64,000 bases of DNA. It comes from Arenicola marina (taxonomy: Eukaryota; Annelida; Polychaeta; Arenicolidae). The translations under genes and the position numbers were made by a program. Positions 25,511 through 36,429 of the stretch are shown here, one piece after another (within the stretch, counting starts at the first letter, position 1; each line of letters opens with the position of its first letter). The notes below the pieces were generated by a model that worked only from the letters and a program-made list of their open reading frames with translations, was not told where the DNA came from and searched no databases. The stretch covers positions 3,128,520 to 3,192,519 of the forward strand of contig OZ025253.1 of the NCBI GenBank assembly GCA_964019135.1. The letters are read 5' to 3'.

Positions 25511-26627
25511 TAGACGTTTTAAACAATTGATCCTGTGACTAATAACCACTTATCCGTCCTCAAGCAGAGAAACGACGCTTATGGTAGTTTAAAATATCAA
25601 ATCAACGAAATATCGAAGAAACAAAACCTCTTACTTGGCAGCCGATGTGTCATTTGGGCTGAAGATGTCCATACGGGCACCTGTCTGCCTCCTGTTCGGC
25701 GTCCTGTGCCTGCCCATCGTGCGCACCAGACTCCGTAAAGTCCTCAGGACCCTGGCCTCCAGTTCGAACTTTGGTGTTCGAGCGGCGACCAACTTCTCTT
25801 GTTCCTTTGCCATGTTATACACATGAATGACATCCGAAAAGTTCACGACATCTGGGAGCTGTGTTAACAGCGGCAGGTTCACCAGCAAATCATCTAACAA
25901 CCGCCTTTGTTTAGTATCGATATGCATGGTCTCATTGGTAATTTTTTTTACACCGACTGCTATTTCCTGAACTAAGCTATCGTCTTCTTCCGGTTTATCT
26001 GTGTAAGGAGAGGTGTCTACAATGGAGCAATCACTCGCATTACACCTCAAAAGCCTGCTTTTACTGCTTAAATCAGTGTTATTGGTCGTGGCCAGCGCAC
26101 TCCAGTTCCAGTTCTGGAGCTGCGGCTTGCTGAGCATGTATCCTCCACTGTCATTGGCTGACCCGGAACCGGATCCCGAAGACGTCAGACGTAGGAGCTG
26201 TCGCGTTAATTCGGCGTTTTGTCCATGATGTAAATTACAATCCGCGACCTGCGAGTCTTGTAGCAATATATACAGAGGTAACACCATGAACGGAAAAACA
26301 GTGAGACACAATATCCGGTCCTTCAATTTCATGATTCCTTTGTAATTTCTGTCGCGGGTGTATTAATGTCTGGCTGATATGAACACTTAAAGATGTGGAG
26401 GTATATTTTAACCCCGCACAATGAGATCAGGTATTTCCTCAGTTTGCCAACGCGATAATCGCATAGTTCCAGGAAGTAGGCAAAGGGAAGCCCTAGTTAT
26501 AAACGAGCGATGTCTGGACCGGATTACCCGTCACTGTCGGCGGTAATATCCTAATATCTCCCGAAGATCTTGCTAAATAATAGGTCGGATACCGATGCGC
26601 TCAAATCGATGCAAATGTCAAAATAGT

Positions 26628-27107
26628 TTGAACCAAGAGCATTCGGATACGAATTATTCCACCGTCTTTTGAGCGTAACATTTATCTTTGTTTACAATTG
26701 ACAGGGTGTATTGGGGCTATTTACCCGAAGCTCGCCTCACCAGCGCTGCGATCGACCGCGCGGGCAGCACCTGTTGAATGTATAACCAGGCTTTTAGTGT
26801 GTGTGTGCGGGTGGTGGGGAGGGGGGGGGGGGTGCATAATACTCCAGAGGGTGCGTACATCGGTACGTGCCCCACCTGGGGATTCGCGGAGGATGATGAA
26901 GGGGCGGAATTACGTGAAATAAAATTTGAGACTAGTTGCTATAGCTATAAACATATTACATTGTAAAGAAACAATATGTGCATTTAGTTCTTAATAGTTA
27001 GTGCACGATGCGAACACTTAAGTTACTTAATCATCCGTCAAATTGGGATGTGAGTCCTTATATCGGTGTGAGGGGTCGATAATTAATGCCATGAAGGACA
27101 TTTTTGC
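26628..27107. other. Segment present only beside copy C
   Basis: Relative to arm A this stretch interrupts an otherwise continuous match ('aaatagttt' to 'aaggctgacgctttt'). It contains a G-rich tract near 26,815-26,832. No open frame or known repeat recognised. It is an insertion here or a deletion in arm A. Confidence 0.5.
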
Positions 27108-27156
27108 ACCAAGGCTGACGCTTTTGATCGATTTTGCAGGAAATCAAATATCTTAT

Positions 27157-27787
27157 CTAACCAACAACAACCGAAGACTAGGGAGGGTGAGCAATGAAGG
27201 ATACTCCGATACCCCGGCTATTTTGAAACTGGGGAGGATGACCAATTAAAGATAGTCCGATACCCCGGTTATGGTGAAACTGAGGATGGTGACCATTTAA
27301 GGATAATCCCAAACCACTTTCATGGTGAAACTCATGCCCAAGCTATAGTGAAGGAGACGGCATAGTACTTAATTGTTAAGATGGCGGAGATAGGGCTTAA
27401 TACTTCGGTTAAATATGTATGCAGCAGCCTGCTGTCATAGCAATCCATCATGACACAACAATGTCTTTTGGGTCATTGACTGGGTACGAGCCACGGAATT
27501 ACACATCTTTACAGATCGGATTATGCCACGAAATATTATTTTTGGTCGTAAGCTTTATTAAGTTAACGAGATTGTCAACAGCGCGTACACGCCTTAATGG
27601 CCACCTCGAGAACATAAGAACAATGATACATACAGAGGCATACAATAAATCAGTTTGCAAACGCGTGGATTAAAATTAAAAAATTCGATCGCGATCCAGC
27701 CACCCATATATTACAAACTTCTAACAGTGCCAGAATTACAAATTATTACAAAAAACAGCTTGGAGCTCGATAGTCTATATTATTCTG
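27157..27787. other. 3' flank of the repeat-loop GPCR
   Basis: Directly repeated at 10,157-10,791. It contains several imperfect copies of a roughly 50-bp phrase ('gaaactgaggatggtgacca'-type) near 27,170-27,310. No gene found. It probably includes the 3' UTR of the receptor. Confidence 0.45.
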
Positions 27788-30047
27788 TCACTTCTCACAG
27801 TTACGACCTTTGCAGGTTAGTATCCGATAAAATGCGTCCCTGTAGGTGGGCGTACACCAGGCGTATATGACCGGATTAACCGCCGAATTCATGTACAATA
27901 TGACAAGAAAATAAGCAGACAGCGAATTGAAATTGATGTCAGAGGTGATATTGAGATAGGCAAGGACCGTCATTACGTAGAACGGCGCACAGGTGACGCC
28001 GAATGCCCCCATGATGACTACACTCATCCGCAGCGTCTTGGAACCTTTCATCTTGCTGCGGCGACCATCAAGCGCTGAGTGTATCACTGCTATCGGGTCA
28101 GCAGCCATACGTTGTCCTAATGTGTCAGCAGCCATACGTTGTCCTGATGTGTCAGCAGCCATACGTTGTCCTGATGTGTCCGCAGTCATACGTTTTCCTG
28201 ATGTGTCAGCAGTCATACGTTGTCTTGATGTGTCAGCAGTGATACGTTGTCCTGATGTGTCAGCTGTCATAAGTTGTCCTGATGTGTCAGCTGTCATACG
28301 TTGTCCTGATGTGTCAGCATTCATACCTTGTCCTGATGTGTCAGCAGACATACGTTGTCCTGATGTGTCAGCAGTTATACGCTGTCCTGATGTGTCAGCA
28401 GTCATACGTTGTCCTGATGTGTCAGCAGTCATACGTTGTCCTGATGTGCCAGCAGTCATACGTCGCCCGGATGCATCAGCAGTTACACGTTGTACTGATG
28501 TGTAAGAAGCCATACGTTGTCCTGATGTGTCAGCAATCTTACGCTGTCCTGGTGTGTCAGCAGTCATACGTTGCCCTGGTGTATCAGCAGTCATACGTTG
28601 TCCTGATGTGTCAGAAGCCATACGTTGTCCTGATATGTCAGCTGTCATACGCTGTCCTGATGTGTCAGCAGTCATACGTTGTCCTGATGTGTCAGTGGCC
28701 ATACGTTGTCCTGATGTGTCAGCAATCATACGTCTTCCTGATATGTCAGCAGTCATACGTCTTCCTGATGTGTCAGCAGTCATACGCTGTCCTGATGTGT
28801 CAGCAGTCATACGCTGTCCTGATGTGTCAGAAGCCATACGTTGTCCTGATGTGTCAGTGGCCATACGTTGTCCTGATGTGTCAGCTGTCATACGTTGTCC
28901 TGATGTGTCAGTGGCCATACGCTGTCCTGATATGTCAGCTGTCATACGCTGTCCTGATGTGTCAGCAGTCATACGTTGTCCTGATGTGTCAGTGGCCATA
29001 CGTTGTCCTGATGTGTCAGCAATCATACGTCTTCCTGATATGTCAGCAGTCATACGTCTTCCTGATGTGTCAGCAGTCATACGTTGCCCTGGTGTATCAG
29101 CAGTCATACGTTGTCCTGATGTGTCAGAAGCCATACGTTGTCCTGATATGTCAGCTGTCATACGCTGTCCTGATGTGTCAGCAGTCATACGTTGTCCTGA
29201 TGTGTCACTGGCCATACGTTGTCCTGATGTGTCAGCAATCATACGTCTTCCTGATATGTCAGCAGTCATACGTCTTCCTGATGTGTCAGCAGTCATACGC
29301 TGTCCTGATGTGTCAGCAGTCATACGCTGTCCTGATGTGTCAGCTGTCATACGTTGTCCTGATGTGTCAGCAGTCATACGCTGTCCTGATGTGTCAGCAG
29401 TCATACGTTGTCTTGATGTGTCAGCAGTCATACGTTGTCTTGATGTGTCAGTTTCTGTCATGTTTCTGTCTATAATAACGACAGCGGTTTTCGCTGCTGA
29501 TGACTTCTGTACGACTAGAGTTTTCGCTGTTGATGACTTCTGTACGCTGCCGACATTTGAAGCACAATTGACCATTTGAAATGTCACGGATTTTTGTATC
29601 ATTTTATAAATTGAGAGGTAAATACCACACGATGCTACGTAGGGCACCAGAAAGAATATAACCACATTCGCGAAGCCGCCGGGAGGAGCAAGATGATACT
29701 GACAGCTCTTGATGGTCATTTGGCCAGTTACATAACAAATAATTGGCGCACCCAGACCACAGATCCATAGCATTAAAATAACGACAGCCAATCGTCGGGT
29801 GGTTACTATCAGCTTATAGGTCAATGGGCGACTGACAGCGATTAACCGTTCGACAGATATCGCTAAGATGTGCAAGACAGACACATTGCAGAGCGCGAAA
29901 TCTACCAGTATGGCGACCATACAGATGTCATTGTCAGGGTAGAAGAGGGGAATGATGTTGAGCGGGAGCATCACGCAGCCTACAGCCAGATCCGTCCGCG
30001 CCAGGGAGGCTACCAGCATGTTCTTCCTCTTGCGAAGCCTTGGGAAC
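27788..30047 (-). CDS. Amine-type rhodopsin GPCR with giant repeat in intracellular loop 3, exon 2
   Basis: With exon 1 (31,615-31,449) this gives 808 residues in frame (167 + 2,260 nt). The acceptor is ctcag/GTTCCC at 30,048, and the join restores RFPRLRKRKN. Visible features: TM2 start NMLVASLARTD; TM3 with Asp105 at the amine-binding position (LVDFALCNVS); ERL in place of DRY (122-124); TM4 and TM5; TM6 GAFGVTCAPF, lacking the usual CWxP tryptophan; TM7 with Tyr before NSAVNPVIY; and a short tail. Asp3.32 and Tyr7.43 point to a biogenic-amine-like ligand; the ligand itself cannot be told. Loop 3 (about residues 255-706) is some fifty copies of a 9-residue unit like ADTSGQRMT. It shares ancestry with the receptor at 35,382-40,396, and a 3' fragment lies at 10,792. 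Confidence 0.88.
28097..29452. repeat. 27-bp coding minisatellite in GPCR loop 3
   Basis: About fifty 27-bp units, all in frame with the receptor, encoding ADTSGQRMT with variants (ISGRRMIAD, TPGQRMTAD). Larger blocks of several units recur, so it grew by block duplication. The truncated receptor at 10,792 has seven units. One unit of this array is the breakpoint joined to FAM20C at about 11,295. Confidence 0.95.
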
Positions 30048-30084
30048 CTGAGCAGGTCATGAAATGGAATTATGCAGAAGATGG

Positions 30085-30950
30085 GTCAGTCATCGCGCAG
30101 GTACCAGTCATTGCGCAGGTACCAGTCATTGCGCAGGTACCAGTCATTGCGCAGGTATCCATCATTGCATAGGTACTAGTCATCGTGCAGGTACCAGTCA
30201 TTGCGCAGGTACCAACCATTGCGCAGGTACTAGCCATCGCACAGGTACCAGTCATTGTGCAGGTACCAGTCATCGCACAGGTACCAATCATTTCACAGGT
30301 ACCAATCATTGCACAGGTACCAGTCATTGCGCAGGTACCAGTCATTGCACAGGTACCAATCATTGCGCAGGTACCAGTCATTGCGCAGGTACCAGTCATT
30401 GCACAGGTACCAGTCATTGTGCAGGTACCAGTCATTGCACAGGTACCAGTCATTGTGCAGGTACCAATCATTGCGCAGGTACCAGTCATTGCGCAGGTAC
30501 CAGTCATTGTGCAGGTACCAATCATTGCGCAGGTACCAGTCATTGCGCAGGTACCAGTCATTGTGCAGGTACCAGTCATCGCACAGGTACCAATTAATTG
30601 CGCAGGTACCAGTCATTGCGCAGGTACCAATCATTGCACAGGTACCAGTCATTGCACAGGTACCAATCATTGCGCAGGTACCAGTCATTGCACAGGTACC
30701 AGTCATTGTGCAGGTACCAATCATTGCGCAGGTACCAGTCATTGCGCAGGTACCAGTCATTGTGCAGGTACCAATCATTGCGCAGGTACCAGTCATTGTG
30801 CAGGTACCAATCATTGCGCAGGTACCAGTCATTGCGCAGGTACCAGTCATTGTGCAGGTACCAGTCATCGCACAGGTACCAATTAATTGCGCAGGTACCA
30901 GTCATTGCGCAGGTACCAATCATTGCGCAGGTACCAGTCATTGCGCACTT
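30085..30950. repeat. 18-bp minisatellite at the 3' end of GPCR intron 1
   Basis: About 48 units of 18 bp (minus strand AATGACTGGTACCTGCGC) lie within intron 1, starting only some 35-40 bp upstream of the exon 2 acceptor. A block of about 290 bp is repeated (ends marked by 'aattaattg' at 30,592 and 30,881). Open frames in several registers here follow from the unit length being a multiple of three and are not genes. Confidence 0.95.
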
Positions 30951-31448
30951 TCATTTTTTTATATTATATTAGGGTGCAGGCTTTCATCGCTACCTGTGCA
31001 ATCACTGGCCGAATTGATGGAACATATATGGACATATCCATAAGCCTTCCATACCAAAACACGTTACATGTATATAATAAACATATCATTTCTATTTTTG
31101 CAAGAATCCAAAGACATAGCAGTGGAAACTGGTTGCCTGGGCAACTTTAATTAACAGGGGCAAGTTGTCGTACGTGGCGTTCATAAAATTTATTTCCGAT
31201 GCTTTGCAACGGGAGAGTCGTGTTTTAATGTTGGATACATTGGATAATAATGTTCCCTAAATTAAATGCCCCTATGACCAGATATGAACCGATATAGATA
31301 GACTACGCTCCAATCTTACGTTATATCAAAACATTGCAACATTAGAAGTTGAAAATAAACTTATGTAAGTGTTGACGACTAATATAACAACACCTACATA
31401 TCTTAACTTAGTTTTTTTAATTCACTTGATTTATCGTGGTACACGTAC

Positions 31449-31615
31449 CTTAATATTGCAAGCATGACCACGAGGTTTCCGCCTGAAATCGTTACCATGG
31501 CGACAACGTAGACGGTAAGGGCCAGCCATCGGGGCTTCATCCATTGTATGCTGGCCGTGATGGCCAAGGGAACAGTATCGTTATCGCTGGTCGTCGAATG
31601 TGAGTACGATGACAT
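31449..31615 (-). CDS. Exon 1 of repeat-loop amine-type GPCR (N-terminus and TM1)
   Basis: The first ATG gives a short extracellular tail with an NDT sequon, then TM1 (about residues 29-52) with the GGNLVV signature of rhodopsin-family TM1. It ends AILR at donor TTAAG/gtacgt (31,448). Phase 2 matches exon 2 at 30,047. The exon structure, with the intron right after TM1, is identical to that of the receptor at 40,396. Confidence 0.85.
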
Positions 31616-32734
31616 CTTCCTCGTTATAATATTATATTAGATTATACACATATTGGGTTACATATCTCCCGTGTGGTGTCTTCTAGCCATAAGCAGAAAA
31701 AAGTCTTCAACTTCATGTCCCCGAAGAGATCTTGTATCGGCTGTACAGCTGCTTGGAGTATATCAAAGCCCATTACTGGACATGTCTGTCTGTGTTCCAC
31801 TGAATGTCACAGCGGGCATGGGTACCGGCACGTTGCAACCAATATGTGGTGAATACACAAGTCCTGCATTGCTTAATTGTAAGTGACGTAAACACATTCA
31901 TTGCGCATGGTGTCACGTTCCATGCATTAGGTACCAGGCAACCGCGATGGAATATATATATATATCACAATGGCCATTGATAGTGGATAGTCTATTGTCA
32001 TATGATCTTTGTTTCATTGTCGAGGTATTTGCTTCGAACGTGATATGCTGACATTTATTGATTTTCTGAACGTCTGGTTGCGACAACAGTAATGCTAGAG
32101 CCCTTTAGTTGGAGGCCAATTTGTAACTCGTGTGCGTAATGTACAACCAAAATGTTTATATTGACACTGCGTAATGATCACAGTTACACATATATTATTT
32201 GTGGTGTTCTTTGGTACACTACTTTTGTAATGTTCGGTGTGTTGTCATGGTGACCATAAGGGTTGATGAGTAGAAGGGAGGGGACTGAACTCACGATGCA
32301 GGAAGGGCGTCCTCTCCGAATACCTCAAGTCTTATTATTTTGATCATTTCAGATCAGGTCACGAAAGCAATTTATCGAGACGCTAAATTGCTTATCGAAA
32401 GGAATATCATTTCAGAAGAAAAAATAACGCTAAGATACAAGTTTAATATATATATGTATTTGATGCTTTGAAAACGTACAACATGAATTGGAACTACGTA
32501 AAAGGACATACATGTAATGATTTGCAATGTGAAAATGATAAAATCCTGTAAAATGACTATATAATTATATAAGCCATGCCAAAGTTGTCAATGGACTCTT
32601 TCATAGACCGTGCCGGGCGGTCCAGGATTAGGAAAGTCGTGGATATGGGGGGGAAGGGCGGGGGGGGGGCGAGGGACAAGGGCGGATCATGATATAACAA
32701 CGTGGTGAATAAGGAGGAAGGAGGGATTGCGCAT
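31616..32734. other. Intergenic region upstream of the repeat-loop GPCR
   Basis: No supported gene. It must contain the promoter of the receptor starting at 31,615, but I see no convincing core element. Confidence 0.4.
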
Positions 32735-35245
32735 TGCGATACATGGCGATACATGGCGATACATGGCGATACATGGCGATACGTGGCGATACATGGCGAA
32801 ACATGGCGATACATGGCGATACATGGCGATAGATGGCGATACATGGCCACATATGGCGATACATGGCGATACATGGCGATACATGGCGATACATGGCGAT
32901 ACATGGCGATACATGGCGATACATGGCGATACATGGCGATACATGGCGATACGTGGCGATACATGGCGAAACATGGCGATACATGGCGATACGTGGCGAT
33001 ACATGGCAATACATGGCGATACATGGCGATACATGGCAATACATGGCGATACACTGCGACATATTGCGATACCTGCCGATACATGGCGACATATTGCGAT
33101 ACATGGCGATACATGGCGATACATGGCGATACACGGCGATACATGGCGATACATGGCGATAAGTGGCGATACATGGCAATACATGGCGATACATGGCGAT
33201 ACATGGCGATACATGGCGATACATGGCGATACATGGCGATACGTGGCGATACATGGCGATACATGGCGATACATGGCGATACATAGCGATACGTGGCGAT
33301 ACATGGCGATACACTGCGAGATATTGCGATACCTGGCGATACAAGGCGACATATTGCGATACATGGCGATACATGGCGATACATGGCGATAAGTGGCGAT
33401 ACATGGTGATACATGGCGATACATGGCGATACATGGCGACACATGGCGATACATGGCGATACATGGCGATACATGGCGATACGTGGCGATACGTGGCGAT
33501 ACATGGCGATACGTAGCGATACATGGCGATACGTGGCGATACATGGCGATACACTGCGACATATTGCGATACCTGGCGATACCTGGCGATACCTGGCGAT
33601 ACATGGCGATACATGGCGATACACGGCGACATATTGCGATACATGGCTATACATGGCGATACATGGCGATACATGGCAAAACATGGGGATACATGGCGAT
33701 ACATGGCGATACGTGGCGATACATGGCAATACATGGCGATACATGGCGATACATGGCGATACGTGGCGATACATGGCGATACATGGCGATACATGGCGAT
33801 ACGTGGCGATACATGGCGAAACATGGCGATACATGGCGATACATGGCGATAGATGGCGATACATGGCCACATATGGCGATACATGGCGATACATGGCGAT
33901 ACATGGCGATACATGGCGATACATGGCGATACATGGCGATACATGGCGATACATGGCGATACATGGCGATACGTGGCGATACATGGCGAAACATGGCGAT
34001 ACATGGCGATACGTGGCGATACATGGCAATACATGGCGATACATGGCGATACATGGCAATACATGGCGATACACTGCGACATATTGCGATACCTGCCGAT
34101 ACATGGCGACATATTGCGATACATGGCGATACATGGCGATACATGGCGATACACGGCGATACATGGCGATACATGGCGATAAGTGGCGATACATGGCAAT
34201 ACATGGCGATACATGGCGATACATGGCGATACATGGCGATACATGGCGATACATGGCGATACGTGGCGATACATGGCGATACATGGCGATACATGGCGAT
34301 ACATAGCGATACGTGGCGATACATGGCGATACACTGCGAGATATTGCGATACCTGGCGATACAAGGCGACATATTGCGATACATGGCGATACATGGCGAT
34401 ACATGGCGATAAGTGGCGATACATGGTGATACATGGCGATACATGGCGATACATGGCGACACATGGCGATACATGGCGATACATGGCGATACATGGCGAT
34501 ACGTGGCGATACGTGGCGATACATGGCGATACGTAGCGATACATGGCGATACGTGGCGATACATGGCGATACACTGCGACATATTGCGATACCTGGCGAT
34601 ACCTGGCGATACCTGGCGATACATGGCGATACATGGCGATACACGGCGACATATTGCGATACATGGCTATACATGGCGATACATGGCGATACATGGCAAA
34701 ACATGGGGATACATGGCGATACATGGCGATACGTGGCGATACATGGCAATACATGGCGATACATGGCGATACATGGCGATACGTGGCGATACATGGCGAT
34801 ACACTGCGACATATTGCGATACCTGGCGATACATGGCGACATATTGCGATACATGGCGATAAGTGGCGATACATGGCGATACATGGCGATAAATGGCGAT
34901 ACATGGCGATACATGGCGATACATGGCGATACGTGGCGATGCGTGGCGATACATGGCGATACGTGGCGATACATGGCAATACGTGGCGAAACATGGCGAT
35001 ACGTGGCGATACATGGCGATACACTGCGACATATTGCGATACCTGGCGATACCTGGCGATACATGGCGATACATGGCGATACATGGCGATACACGGCGAC
35101 ATATTGCGATACATGGCGATACATGGCGATACATGGCGATACATGGCGATACATGGCGATACACGGCGATACATGGCGATACATGGCGATACATGGCGAT
35201 ACTCGGCGATACATGGCGATACATGGCGATACTCGGCGATACATG
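32735..35245. repeat. 10-bp satellite array (gatacatggc) with 1,020-bp higher-order repeat
   Basis: About 250 units of 10 bp. The blocks 32,761-33,780 and 33,781-34,800 appear identical base for base, including variant units such as 'gataagtggc' and 'acactgcgac'. Because the common unit lacks stops in most frames, very long open frames run on both strands (for example 32,557-35,313 minus, 33,393-34,412 plus). They encode decapeptide repeats and are a by-product. The array lies between two receptor genes, about 140 bp from the stop of the second. Confidence 0.97.
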
Positions 35246-35381
35246 ATTGCCTTAAAATCGAACTGACTGTTGGTTACACAGCGTCGTAGTTTACAGCTAT
35301 GTGTTTGCATCAATCACAATCATGAAGCCGATAGACCTCATACTCTAGCACTTGTCCCTAATTGAGGCAAACGAGTTGCTT

Positions 35382-36273
35382 TCAGCATTTGCAAGTGAGT
35401 ATTTGGCGGAATGCCTTTCTATAAGTAGGCGTGCACCAAGCATAGATAAAGGGATTGACGGCTGAATTACAGTACAGACCCAGGATGAGATAAGGAAACA
35501 TGAACTGGAGACTCGGGTGCTCTTCAATCCTGAATGACGGGGCGGCCAGAAGGGTGCCGACGATATAATATGGCGCGCAAGTCACACCAAAGGCTCCCAG
35601 AATAATAACGCTCATCTTTAATGCTTTCAGGCCTTTCCTCTTCTTCACATGTCGATTATATGTCTGGGGCGCAGGTGGTACAGCATCTACGGCAGCGGAG
35701 TTACCTTGACTTAAGGACATGCCGGTAATACTGACGCTTAATCTCGAGTGCCCCAATTCCGATTTAATCTCGCGGTTTTCTCGATATTTACGGTTGTTAT
35801 TTTGAAAGGCCACCGAGCCTAGAACACGCATATAGATCGCGACGTATATAGCGCATGAGGTTGCATAGGGAATTATAAAAAACGCCGCGGTATTGACGAG
35901 ACTGGTCACATCATCAAAGCCGAGAACGCAGTCGTTGATACTGATTTGGGCCATCAGATAGTATAACACAGGACCGCATAGGCCACAGGCCCATAACAGG
36001 AACACAAAAACAGCCAGTCGGCGCGGGGTTACTATCTGTCTGTAGCGGAAAGGCCGGGACACTGCGATAAACCGCTCGATGGAGATCGCCAGGATGTGAA
36101 GCACGGACGTATTGCAGAGCATGATGTCGGTCAGGACGGCGGCAATACAGATGTCATTGAGAGGGTAGAAGAGCGGGATGATGTTGAGCGGGAGCACCAC
36201 GCAGCCCACAGACAGATCCGTCAGCGCCAGGAAGGCCACCAACATGTTCTTCCTCTTGCGAAGCTTCACAGAT
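35382..36273 (-). CDS. Amine-type rhodopsin GPCR, exon 2 (TM2-TM7)
   Basis: With exon 1 (40,396-40,236) it totals 1,053 nt, 350 residues plus stop. The acceptor is ttgtag/ATCTGTG at 36,274. TM2: NMLVAFLALTDLSVG. TM3: Asp103 at the amine position (LTDIMLCNTS), then ERF (120-122) instead of DRY. Loop 3 is about 70 residues with no repeat. TM6: GAFGVTCAPYY. TM7: Tyr-Cys-Asn-Ser before NPFIYAW, N327. The C-terminus is short and ends in LTCKC, a possible palmitoylation site. It is a close paralogue of the receptor at 27,788-31,615, same strand and same intron position, so the two arose by tandem duplication. Ligand unknown. The open frame runs 14 codons beyond the acceptor into intron, so the upstream ATG at 36,317 is not the start. 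Confidence 0.9.
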
Positions 36274-36429
36274 CTACAACGGTATAAATTAATGATGCTG
36301 AAACGTTTTAGTGTCATCTAGAACTTTGCGTAACATCTGCGACATTGCCTTGAGCGACGATTTATAAAACAATGCATCGGCACCATTGCAACCTCCATTA
36401 GCAAAGCTGTTACACACTAACTTCTGCAA

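Larger units (their letters stand above)
20222..26332 (-). pseudogene. FAM20C: FAM20C-like copy C, exons 1-6, degraded
   Basis: Exons on the minus strand: 26332-25635, 24017-23796, 22611-22519, 21713-21625, 21235-20945, 20303-20222. Splice sites and frames remain. Three things argue against a working kinase. Exon 7 is absent, because the duplication ends upstream of it. Exon 4 has lost 24 nt in frame, so [12 protein letters not shown] reads FGMV. The cysteine of FGVCGSPDL in exon 5, expected to form a disulphide, is serine. GNLDRH at the exon 5/6 junction also reads ENVDRH, though catalytic Asp-Arg-His and DNG persist. Exon 1 (signal anchor, Ser-Gly stretch) is nearly identical to copy A. It is probably a truncated pseudogene, possibly still transcribed. 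It lies upstream of and in line with the GPCR gene on the same strand. Confidence 0.88.
19913..26628. repeat. Copy C of the FAM20C segment (third duplicate)
   Basis: This is a direct repeat of arm A from about 2,121 to 8,830. The left junction is near 'tttacacaat' at about 19,913, so everything downstream, including exon 7, was not copied. To the right, similarity to arm A breaks at 26,628 and resumes for about 50 bp at 27,107 after an unshared 480 bp. Confidence 0.88.

Noticed and set aside
28282-29579. Plus-strand frames over GPCR loop 3 (MCQLSYVVL- and VSAVIRCPD-type repeats)
   Set aside because: They are antisense shadows of the 27-bp coding repeat. The minus-strand receptor frame has TM segments on both sides.
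30064-31043. Several overlapping repeat frames in the 18-bp array
   Set aside because: Open in many registers on both strands. The array is intronic on the minus strand.
32557-35313. Very long open frames on both strands (up to 918 codons) in the 10-bp array
   Set aside because: The common 10-bp unit contains no stop in most registers, so long frames arise automatically. The predicted peptides are decapeptide repeats (YRHVSPCIAM, TWRYMAIHGD) in several frames at once.
36274-36317. ATG at 36,317 as the start of the second receptor
   Set aside because: It lies upstream of a good acceptor (ttgtag) and would give a receptor without TM1. Exon 1 at 40,236-40,396 supplies TM1 in the right phase.
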